Part shown: piece after piece, positions 5,733 through 11,835 of the stretch
Layout of the letters: each line of letters begins with the position of its first letter
How positions within the stretch are numbered: position 1 is the first letter of the stretch
Assembly (NCBI GenBank): GCA_013698395.1
Contig: JACCUZ010000016.1
Coordinates: 1-11,835, forward strand
Length of the DNA: 11,835 bases
Source of the DNA: Sporichthyaceae bacterium
Lineage (GTDB): Bacteria; Actinomycetota; Actinomycetes; JACCUZ01
Reading direction: 5' to 3'
Position numbers and translations under genes: made by a program
Notes under the pieces: model-generated
The model's database searches: none
The model's input: the letters and a program-made list of their open reading frames with translations, nothing else
What the model was told of the DNA's origin: nothing

Positions 5733-7055
5733 CTACGGGAGGGGAGCGAAGGCGATGCCGTAGCGGGGCTCACCGTTGAAGCGCTGGCTGTCGGAGGCCA
5801 CCCAGAGACCGTCGGCGGTGGCGAGCAGCTGCTTGCCGCCCTGCTGGGCTGGCTTCACCGGGTTCCAGCTCAGCGCCAGGCCGGTGTCCGGGTCGATGGC
5901 GCCGATGCCCTTGCGGGGAACCGCATCCGGGTCGAGGTTGGTGCTGACCCCGTCGGTGTTGTCCAGGTACTGGAAGTGACCCTGCACGTAGACGGCGGCG
6001 CCGGTGACGGCCACCGACCAGATGGTGTCGCCGCCGGTGTAGTTGAGCCAGGTCGGCCGGAACGGGTGGTCCTCTGCGTCGTACGCCGGAGTCTTCGGGG
6101 TCTCGAACCGGGCCGCCGCGTCGCAGACGGTCTTGTTCTTGTCGTTGAAGTCCCAGGTGAACCCGGTCGCGACGACCACGAAGTACTCACCGGTCGGGGC
6201 GAAGTCGACATCGGTGAGGTAGGCCAGCCGGCGGGCCCTGGTCGACCGGCAGGTCTCCTCGAACGGCTTGTAGTACCACGTGGCCAGCGTCGCCGAGCCG
6301 GCCGCGGGCAGGTCGGCCATGAACGCCCGCCGGCGGGACTGGCCAGCGACCGTCATGAAGTTGCCGACCGCCACCAGCTTGGACTGGTCCGGGCTGATCG
6401 AGAAGTTCGCCACGGTGACGTCACCGAAGCTGTTGGGGATCTTGTCGGCGATGCCGAGATCGACGTAGCCGGTGTTCGCACCGGTGACGGGGTTCAGCGC
6501 CATCAGCTTCGTGCCAGCGCTGCCGCCGACGAACAGCTTCGGCCCGGTCGGTCCGGTGTACATGTGCAGGTCCATCACCCGGCCGCTGCGCAGGTGAGCG
6601 TCGAACGCCTGGTTCACCGTGCCGTCAGCGTTGAGCTTGACCAGCCGCGGCCGCTGGACGCCGCCGACGGTGGAGAACTCCCCACCGACGTACACGGCGT
6701 TTCCGAACGTCTCCACCGCCCACACCTCGCCGGTGAAGCTCGGCGCCGCGGAGCTGACCGCACCGGTGTCGGCGTTGAACATCACGAAGTTGTCCCGCGT
6801 GCGGTTCTGGTTCGCCTGTTCGTCGTAGATCGTGTGGAACCGGCCACCGGCGTACATCGTGTTGCCGAGCTGTCCGATGGCGGTCACGTGCGGGCGAAGG
6901 ACAACACCGTCGGAAACGACCCGGGGCGTGTAGTTCGCAGGGTCCTCGCTCACCACTGAGGGCTGTACAACCGACGCCGACGAGATCGTCGGGACAGTCG
7001 CCACCACAGCGGCAGCAGTCATCCCGGCGACAGCAAGGCAGAATCGTTTCTTCAT
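5733..7055 (-). CDS. Secreted beta-propeller protein (delta-60-repeat-like)
   Basis: This 440-residue protein starts at ATG 7055, chosen because AGGGGA (7062-7067) lies 6 bases upstream and because the protein then opens with a standard Sec signal peptide (MKKRF, hydrophobic run, cleavage likely after SSA near residue 27). The mature part is a series of repeats of roughly 50-60 residues with the pattern hydrophobic strand, then VYVGG-x-F, then a stretch naming a turn such as LNADGT, FNADTG, LNPVTG or IDPDTG. Examples are AVYVGGEFSTVGG, LFVGGSAG, KLVAVGNFMTVAG and AVYVQGHFQYLDN. This is the layout of bacterial delta-60/DUF5122-type beta-propellers. Two cysteines in the middle (ETCRS and TVCDA) may form a disulfide. 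No catalytic residues are recognisable, and binding to glycan or cell wall is a guess. It is the first gene of the leftward unit that includes the two glycosyltransferases, and is divergent from the hydrolase lipoprotein gene. Confidence 0.8.
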   Translation of the reverse strand: MKKRFCLAVAGMTAAAVVATVPTISSASVVQPSVVSEDPANYTPRVVSDGVVLRPHVTAIGQLGNTMYAGGRFHTIYDEQANQNRTRDNFVMFNADTGAVSSAAPSFTGEVWAVETFGNAVYVGGEFSTVGGVQRPRLVKLNADGTVNQAFDAHLRSGRVMDLHMYTGPTGPKLFVGGSAGTKLMALNPVTGANTGYVDLGIADKIPNSFGDVTVANFSISPDQSKLVAVGNFMTVAGQSRRRAFMADLPAAGSATLATWYYKPFEETCRSTRARRLAYLTDVDFAPTGEYFVVVATGFTWDFNDKNKTVCDAAARFETPKTPAYDAEDHPFRPTWLNYTGGDTIWSVAVTGAAVYVQGHFQYLDNTDGVSTNLDPDAVPRKGIGAIDPDTGLALSWNPVKPAQQGGKQLLATADGLWVASDSQRFNGEPRYGIAFAPLP

Positions 7056-7105
7056 CGAGAGTCCCCTAGCGCAAAAGAGGCCCGCAGTTCGGGCGCGCGC
7101 GACAT

Positions 7106-7133
7106 ACGATACGTCCTGTTTGGTCATGAACAA
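7106..7133 (-). promoter_or_regulatory. Candidate promoter of the leftward propeller-GT4 unit
   Basis: On the minus strand TTGTTC (7133-7128) is followed after 16 bases by TATCGT (7111-7106), resembling a housekeeping-sigma -35/-10 pair. It lies 50 bases upstream of the propeller start, in a locally AT-richer stretch. This is a by-eye match only. Confidence 0.35.
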
Positions 7134-7153
7134 AACCGTTCCGCGCACATCTC

Positions 7154-7198
7154 CAGCGTTACCACTGAGTGCCACATGAACTTACTCAGCGCTACCAC
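7154..7198. repeat. Pair of 12-bp direct repeats in the divergent intergenic region
   Basis: CAGCGTTACCAC (7154-7165) recurs as CAGCGCTACCAC (7187-7198), 11 of 12 identical, 33 bases apart (about three helical turns). An inverted pair CTGAGT (7165-7170) / ACTCAG (7184-7189) lies between them. The site is just upstream of the candidate promoter at 7106-7133 and within the 286-base gap between the divergent propeller and hydrolase genes, so it may be an operator acting on one or both. The rest of that gap (about 7199-7330) shows no further clear element. Confidence 0.4.
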
Positions 7199-7341
7199 AT
7201 TGGCCCCAGCAGAATCACAGAACGGGTCGCTGTCCTGGCAGCCTCCGAACGGCTCAGCCCGACACCGCCCACGGGTTATCGTGGTCGTTGCGCAGACAAT
7301 GAGGCCGAGCCGCGCCTCCGAGCGCGCAAGGGGGTGACGGG

Positions 7342-8781
7342 GTGGATTCCTGGTCGCGCCGTCAGTTCCTCGGCCTGGCCGCGCTCGCTGCCGTCGGCGG
7401 CTGCAGCACCGGGTCCGGCCGGCCATCGGGACTCTCGACCGAGGCGATACCCATGCCCGCGCCCGAGATGCTGCAGCCGGTACCCGCGCGCCAGGCCGAG
7501 GAGTTGTGCCAGGCGTACGCGGTCAACACCAAGTCGTTCTACGCCTCCAGGGTCTACCGTCACACCGACGCCGTCATCGACCTGCTCGACGAGCTCGGCG
7601 TCCGCACGGTTCGCGAGCGGGCGACGACCGGGACGTCACCCGGAGCACGCGCCCAGCAGTACACCATGCCGAGGCTGGCCGAACGGGGCATCCGCTGGCA
7701 CGTGACGGTCGGCGAGCTGGACGACTGGGCGCAGGCGGAGTCGGTCACGCAGGAGGTGATGCGCCTGTTCACGGACTTCTACCTGCCCGCCGTCGATGGG
7801 GACCTGTCGACACTCGTGCACTCCTTCGGGGGGTGTAACGAGGTGGACGGCCCCGTCGTCGACGGTCAGACCGATCCCGAGTGGGCCCTGCATGCTCGGC
7901 TCATGCAGAGCGAGCTGTGGCGCCAGGCCAAGGCTGACCCACGGACATCGGCCATCCCCATCGTCGGTCCGTCGACGCGGACCGACGTCACCACGCAGCG
8001 CGCGAGCGAGCTTGGCGACCTGTCCGCGGTGAGCGACTGGGGCAACGCTCACATGTACAACAGGGGCACCAGCCCGACCCGGGGTATCGACCGGCACCTG
8101 GCTGTCCTCGGCCGATGCTTTCCCGACGCGGCGCAGTGGTTCTTCACCGAGACCGGCTACAGCAACGCCCCGCGCGACGACCGCGGACGCACCGTGTCCG
8201 AGGACGCCGCCGCCACGTACGCGATCCGCGGCATCTGCGACTTCTTCGTGCGCAACAGCGTCTACGGGCGGTTCGAGCTGCTCGACGACCCTGATCCGAT
8301 CGACTTCGCGACGCAGGACAGCATCAACAGCACCACCGATCACCAGGCGCATTTCGGGCTGGTCGCCATGACCGAGACCTCGACTGCGGTCGCAACCCCA
8401 GACACCTGGCGGCGCAAACCGGAGTTCTACGCCACACAACGGTTCCTGCAGCTGATGTCCGACCGAGGCGGCCCGTTCGAGCCTGACCCGTTGGACCTGC
8501 AGATCACCGGCGGAGGAACCGACCTGCAGTACACGCTGGTGCAAAAGCGCGACGGTCGTCACTACCTCTTGCTCTGGCGTGACGTCGAGGTGGCCAACCA
8601 GTTTCCGGACGCTCGCCGGGTCCAGGTCGCGCCGACGGCGCTGACGGTACGCCTGCGAACCCAACGCCCTATCGCTGTCTATTCGCCCCGGTACGGCAGC
8701 ACCCCGGTGGCCACGTACGCGCCGCGGGGCGAGTTCACCGTCGGGGTCGGTGGCGACCTCCTGGTCGTCGAGATCGGCTGA
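7342..8781 (+). CDS. Tat lipoprotein, putative glycoside hydrolase (clan GH-A-like), paralogue 2
   Basis: This 479-residue protein starts at GTG 7342, with an AAGGGGG run about 7 bases upstream, and opens with a textbook Tat motif (S5-R6-R7-Q-F-L). A hydrophobic stretch then leads to a lipobox-like VGGC ending at Cys21, so lipid attachment to the outer face of the membrane is predicted. The body aligns from end to end with the 500-1909 product. Shared blocks are VNTK-FYA, RERxTTG, HSFGGCNE, the IxGPSTRTD motif, GNAHxYNxGTSP, FTExGY, YGRFELLDDPD, ATPDTWRRKPEFYA and the C-terminal VVEIG. The candidate catalytic pair is Glu167 (CNEVDGP) and Glu270 (FTETGY), again 103 residues apart, consistent with a retaining clan GH-A barrel followed by a beta-sandwich. 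It leads a rightward run with two sulfotransferases. The likely role is trimming or remodelling a sulfated polysaccharide at the cell surface; family and substrate are not established. Confidence 0.8.
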   Translation: MDSWSRRQFLGLAALAAVGGCSTGSGRPSGLSTEAIPMPAPEMLQPVPARQAEELCQAYAVNTKSFYASRVYRHTDAVIDLLDELGVRTVRERATTGTSPGARAQQYTMPRLAERGIRWHVTVGELDDWAQAESVTQEVMRLFTDFYLPAVDGDLSTLVHSFGGCNEVDGPVVDGQTDPEWALHARLMQSELWRQAKADPRTSAIPIVGPSTRTDVTTQRASELGDLSAVSDWGNAHMYNRGTSPTRGIDRHLAVLGRCFPDAAQWFFTETGYSNAPRDDRGRTVSEDAAATYAIRGICDFFVRNSVYGRFELLDDPDPIDFATQDSINSTTDHQAHFGLVAMTETSTAVATPDTWRRKPEFYATQRFLQLMSDRGGPFEPDPLDLQITGGGTDLQYTLVQKRDGRHYLLLWRDVEVANQFPDARRVQVAPTALTVRLRTQRPIAVYSPRYGSTPVATYAPRGEFTVGVGGDLLVVEIG

Positions 8782-8910
8782 ACGGCTGGTCTGCTGCCCG
8801 CTGGTCGAGCGTTCGACGGCTGCGCCGGTACGATCCTTCGAGGCGTCAGTGCCGATGACAACTGCGGGGATGGCTGCCGCCCCGTGCCCGTCTCGAGAGT
8901 GGAATCCCGC

Positions 8911-9819
8911 GTGACAGACCCGACGCCCGGGCCCGGGCCCGACCTCGTGATCGCTGGCGCCGCGCGCAGCGGCACCTCGTCGCTTGCCGCGCAGCTCGGT
9001 CACCACCCGGACATCGACGCGGGCAAGGTCAAGGAGCCGAACTACTTCAGCCGCCACCTCGACCGCGGCGCCGAGTGGTACGAGGGGCTCTATCTGCCGC
9101 GTCGCGACGGACTGTTCCGTCTCGACGCGAGCACGTCGTACGCGTCGCCGCTCTATCCAGACGCGCCCGCTCGACTCGCGGCGGCGGCGCCCGACTGTCT
9201 GGTTATCTACGCCGTACGGCAGCCGACGGAGCGCGCGCTGTCGCACTACCTGTTGCGGCACTTCTACTTCCACATCGACCCGGCCCGCGACTTCGGGGCT
9301 GCGCTGGCCGGCGACTCCTTCTACGTCGAGGGCAGCGACTACTCACGGTGGATACCCGAGCTGCGGAAGGTGTTCCCCGAACAGCAGGTGCTGGTCGTGC
9401 CGTTCGAGCTGATCACCGAGCGGCCCCAGGAGGTGACCGCGCAGGTCTGCCGGCTGCTCGGACTGCCCGACCCGCCGGCAGCAGAGCACCGTGGTCGCCG
9501 GCACCGCAACAACGTGGTCGAGTACCGCCACGAGGCCGCCCGCCAGGCCGCGCGCGCGTTCCGCAGGAGCGCCGCCTATCCGATGCTGCGGTCGCTCCTG
9601 GGGCCCGGTCGGATGCGCACGGCCCGCCGGGTGATCACCCGAGAGGCTGAGCTGCCCAGCGAGGACAAGGCGCTGTCGTCGTGCACCGCCGAGCAGTTGG
9701 CGATGTTGCGCAGCCTCGACGAACGAGCGGGCGCCGCGACCATGGAGCACCTCGCCGCCCAGGACGCCCGGCTGGGGATCGCCTGGAGCGGTCTTTCCTT
9801 CGCCGCGAATGCCGTCTAG
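8911..9819 (+). CDS. PAPS-dependent carbohydrate sulfotransferase
   Basis: The protein has 302 residues from GTG 8911. GTG 8884 is an in-frame alternative adding 9 residues; 8911 is preferred because GGAA lies about 7 bases upstream and the P-loop then falls at the usual place, but the start is uncertain. The 5'-phosphosulfate-binding loop is G16-A-A-R-S-G-T-S-S-L25. Next comes KVKEPNYFSRH, the KEP-x-YF block of heparan-type sulfotransferases that holds the catalytic-region lysine and glutamate. The 3'-phosphate-binding motif is R103-Q-P-T-E-R-A-L-S111-H-Y. All PAPS-binding residues are present, so it should be active, moving sulfate from PAPS to a sugar hydroxyl or amino group. No signal peptide or membrane helix is seen; it is cytoplasmic. 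It lies 129 bases after the hydrolase lipoprotein gene and 42 bases before a second sulfotransferase, probably one transcript with the latter. Confidence 0.85.
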   Translation: MTDPTPGPGPDLVIAGAARSGTSSLAAQLGHHPDIDAGKVKEPNYFSRHLDRGAEWYEGLYLPRRDGLFRLDASTSYASPLYPDAPARLAAAAPDCLVIYAVRQPTERALSHYLLRHFYFHIDPARDFGAALAGDSFYVEGSDYSRWIPELRKVFPEQQVLVVPFELITERPQEVTAQVCRLLGLPDPPAAEHRGRRHRNNVVEYRHEAARQAARAFRRSAAYPMLRSLLGPGRMRTARRVITREAELPSEDKALSSCTAEQLAMLRSLDERAGAATMEHLAAQDARLGIAWSGLSFAANAV

Positions 9820-9847
9820 TCTGCTCCTGGTTCTCGGTGGACACCTC

Positions 9848-9852
9848 GGAGG
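9848..9852 (+). promoter_or_regulatory. Ribosome binding site that decides the next start
   Basis: GGAGG lies 9 bases before ATG 9862. The in-frame TTG at 9853 abuts it directly and cannot use it, so ATG 9862 is the start. Confidence 0.75.
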
Positions 9853-9861
9853 TTGCAGGCC

Positions 9862-10686
9862 ATGCACTCAGCCCCGGGCACGGAGCCATGGGCCAGCCGG
9901 GACACGCCGCTGCTCCCGGTGGCCCGACGGTTGCTGCGCGCCTGCCTGCCGCGCAACACGCGGTTCAAGGCGTACTTCCGGATGCTCGAGACACCGGTCA
10001 TCTCCGACCTCTATGTCAGGGGCCGCGGCCGACTGCGCCACCGACGGGTCCGTGCCAGCACGAGGATCGTCATCGAGGCGTTTCCCTCGTCGGGCAGCAC
10101 GTTCTGTCGCCAGGCCCTCCTGCTGTGCAATCCGGACCTGGATCCCGCCGAGGTCTGCAGCCACACCCACACGCCACGCGTGGTCCAGCAGGCCGTCAGA
10201 CTCGGGGTTCCGTGCATCGTTATCGCCCGTGATCCACGAGACGCCGTGGCTTCGATGGTGCAACGCTTCACCGGTATCCACATCGACAGCGCGTTCGACT
10301 ACTACAGCCGCTACTACTCCAGCTTGCTGCCGGTGAAGAAGTCCTTCGTGGTCGCCCCGTTTGCGCGGCTGACCGCCGACGTCTCGTCGATCGTTTCGCA
10401 GTGCAACCAGCAGTTCGGGGTCGCCTTTGTCACCTTGGCAGACGCTGGCGTCACCGACGACACCGTGCTGCGCGACATCGACCGGCGGGAGCAAGCCAGC
10501 AGCGGACGGGCGTTGCCCGAGTCGATGGTGTCGCGTCCCACCTCGAGCCGGCGGAGTACGAAGGACGTCCTGCAGAACCTCAGTGCTGTGGAGACCACGG
10601 CGATGAACCGGGCGCTGGACGTCTACCGGCAGTTCATCGACGACGCACCCTCGCAGCCGGGGCCGACCGTCGAGACAGCGGCTTAG
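9862..10686 (+). CDS. Sulfotransferase-family protein (second, divergent type)
   Basis: This 274-residue protein has ATG 9862 set by the GGAGG at 9848-9852. The PAPS-binding loop reads FP75-S-S-G-S-T-F81-CRQAL, and the 3'-phosphate motif is R123-D-P-R-D-A-V-A-S131, with the usual eight-residue spacing from Arg to Ser. It differs from its neighbour: there is no KEPNYF block, about 70 residues precede the P-loop, and the C-terminal part is polar and serine-rich. It therefore belongs to another branch of the P-loop sulfotransferases and probably acts on a different position or acceptor. It is cytoplasmic by the absence of signal or membrane segments. It follows the other sulfotransferase by 42 bases on the same strand and converges with the flippase gene, 12 bases separating the two stops. 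The fold call is fairly safe; the substrate is unknown. Confidence 0.75.
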   Translation: MHSAPGTEPWASRDTPLLPVARRLLRACLPRNTRFKAYFRMLETPVISDLYVRGRGRLRHRRVRASTRIVIEAFPSSGSTFCRQALLLCNPDLDPAEVCSHTHTPRVVQQAVRLGVPCIVIARDPRDAVASMVQRFTGIHIDSAFDYYSRYYSSLLPVKKSFVVAPFARLTADVSSIVSQCNQQFGVAFVTLADAGVTDDTVLRDIDRREQASSGRALPESMVSRPTSSRRSTKDVLQNLSAVETTAMNRALDVYRQFIDDAPSQPGPTVETAA

Positions 10687-10698
10687 ACCGGCGCGCCG

Positions 10699-11835
10699 TC
10701 AGCCCTGGGTCTGTCGCATCAGCCGGAGGCTGGGACGCAGCGTGGGGTGGGTCCACAGGCCCATGCGCCGCCGGGTCGTCACCCACAGTGCGAGGTAGAC
10801 GATGACGGTGATCGAGGCGGCACTCGCCCCGAGACCGGCCATTCCGAAGAGCATCGCCGTGGCCGAGCCCACGACGATTCTCAGCACGACCGCCACCCAT
10901 TGCACCGTGGCGACGACGCTCTCGTGCCGCGACATTGTCAGCGCCGTACCGCACATGCCGGACCAGACGTTGGCAAAGCTGCCGAACGTCAGCAGCACCA
11001 AGATGGGAGCCGCCCCGGCGAAGCCTTCGCCGTAGACCACACCGAGCAACCAGCCCGGCGCGACCAGCATGGGGATCCAGGCGACGGCGGTGATGCCGAT
11101 GGCAGCGGTCGCCCCGGTGCGCAGCAGCTTCTCGAGCCGGCCGTCGTCGTGGTCCACCAGCCGCGACACCACCGGGGAGAAGACCACCCCGAGCGACACC
11201 AGCGGGACCGACAACAGCACCGAGAGCCGCTGTGCGGCGCTGAACTGCGACACCTGGGCAGCGGTGAGCACGAAGGCGGCCAGCCAGATCTCCACCGTGC
11301 TGTTGAGGTAGCCGCCGAGCAGGTTGCTGGCGAACCGCCAGTAGCGCCGCACGGCGGTCACGAGGTCACGCCAGATCGATCCGCGGGCATCCACGTGACG
11401 CCAGATGCGGTGGACTCGGCTCCAGGCCACGACGACGGGGATGGCATAGCCGACCGCGAGCGCACCCAGCGCGCCGGGCAGACCCCAACCGGGACGCACC
11501 AACAGCACGAGGCCGAGCAGCAGGCCCTGACATGCAGAGGCGATGGCGCCGCCGGACCGGCCCTCCAGCAAGCTGGCGAGCCGCACCTGGCCGAAACCGC
11601 GCAGGTAGTTGGCCCACAGCTTCTGCTGCCCACCGACGTAGACCAGAACCGCCATGCCGACGGCCACCGACCAGCGGGTGGGGGGGTCCGGCGCGTCGAT
11701 CAGGGCGAAGGTGGCGGCCCCGGTGGCGAGCGCCGTGGCCGGCAGCATCAGCAGCGAGATCGCCCGGACGCTACGGCGCAGGTCGGCCAGCACCAACGGG
11801 TCGTCGGGGGTCATGCGGGCGGCTTCGCGCAACCC
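10699..11835 (-). CDS. Wzx/MurJ-type polysaccharide flippase (N terminus beyond window edge)
   Basis: The frame stays open to the right edge, giving about 378 residues. The visible start aligns with the loop after the second helix of this family (GLREAARM), so roughly the first two helices are missing, and the TTG at 11832 is not taken as the start. Many hydrophobic segments follow, with family-like features: GQQKLWANYLRGFGQVRLAS, a central FASNLLGGYLN, FSAAQRL, SPVVSRLVD with a charged cytoplasmic loop (DDGRLEKLLR), GEGFAGAAPILVLL, and a basic C-terminal tail. This is the MOP-superfamily exporter layout, moving lipid-linked repeat units across the cytoplasmic membrane. It is the only recognisable export gene here and implies a Wzx/Wzy-type route, although no polymerase is in the window. 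It points towards the sulfotransferases, end to end with a 12-base gap. Confidence 0.85.
   Translation of the reverse strand, partial: GLREAARMTPDDPLVLADLRRSVRAISLLMLPATALATGAATFALIDAPDPPTRWSVAVGMAVLVYVGGQQKLWANYLRGFGQVRLASLLEGRSGGAIASACQGLLLGLVLLVRPGWGLPGALGALAVGYAIPVVVAWSRVHRIWRHVDARGSIWRDLVTAVRRYWRFASNLLGGYLNSTVEIWLAAFVLTAAQVSQFSAAQRLSVLLSVPLVSLGVVFSPVVSRLVDHDDGRLEKLLRTGATAAIGITAVAWIPMLVAPGWLLGVVYGEGFAGAAPILVLLTFGSFANVWSGMCGTALTMSRHESVVATVQWVAVVLRIVVGSATAMLFGMAGLGASAASITVIVYLALWVTTRRRMGLWTHPTLRPSLRLMRQTQG

Noticed and set aside
8804..8817. Hairpin GTCGA-GCGT-TCGAC after the hydrolase lipoprotein gene
   Set aside because: The stem is only five pairs with no T-tract, too weak to call a terminator.
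7636..9273. Minus-strand open frame of 545 codons opposite the hydrolase lipoprotein and sulfotransferase genes
   Set aside because: It spans two well-supported plus-strand genes and the gap between them, with low-complexity Arg/Val/Gly composition, so it is a codon-bias shadow.
10689..10698. Perfect 10-base palindrome CGGCGCGCCG between the convergent sulfotransferase and flippase stops
   Set aside because: It has no loop and no T-tract, and short GC palindromes are expected by chance in this DNA, so it is not called a terminator.
11830..11832. TTG as the start of the flippase gene
   Set aside because: The frame is open beyond it to the window edge and the first helices expected for the family are missing, so the real start lies outside.
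1..11835. CRISPR arrays, tRNA or rRNA genes, insertion sequences, phage genes
   Set aside because: No regularly spaced repeats, cloverleaf-like segments, transposase or integrase motifs were seen on either strand.

Overview
The window is high-GC DNA (roughly two thirds G+C by eye). GTG starts are common, Shine-Dalgarno sites are good, and there are Tat-exported proteins. This points to an actinobacterium, perhaps of the Nocardioides/Propionibacteriales kind, although nothing here fixes the genus. Eight complete genes and two edge-truncated genes fill almost all of it. Nearly all of them fit one theme: making, sulfating, exporting and trimming a cell-surface or secreted polysaccharide.

Layout. 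Left edge: the C-terminal end of a sulfotransferase (2-301, +) followed by a terminator-like hairpin. Next is a 198-bp intergenic region with a striking symmetric array of four GTNAC half-sites (392-427). Then come a Tat-exported putative glycoside hydrolase (500-1909, +) and a phosphotransferase-fold kinase-like protein (1996-3246, +). Centre, on the minus strand and read right to left: a secreted beta-propeller protein (7055-5733) and two tandem, closely related GT4 glycosyltransferases (5627-4425 and 4428-3250) that overlap by GTGA. Right, on the plus strand and divergent from the propeller gene: a second hydrolase paralogue, this one a predicted Tat lipoprotein (7342-8781), and two sulfotransferases (8911-9819 and 9862-10686). 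Right edge, minus strand: a Wzx/MurJ-type flippase lacking its N terminus (10699 to the edge).

Working model (inference). The GT4 enzymes extend a lipid-linked repeat unit and the flippase moves it across the membrane. The sulfotransferases add sulfate from PAPS in the cytoplasm. The two exported hydrolases, one soluble and one membrane-tethered, process the polymer outside. The kinase-like protein and the propeller have no assigned role. No polymerase, initiating glycosyl-phosphate transferase, chain-length regulator or PAPS synthesis gene is visible, so the locus extends beyond both edges.

The region is rich in duplications: two hydrolases, two GT4s and three sulfotransferases. The hydrolase/sulfotransferase pairing occurs on both sides of the glycosyltransferase core. 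No rRNA, tRNA, CRISPR, insertion sequence or phage gene was seen.
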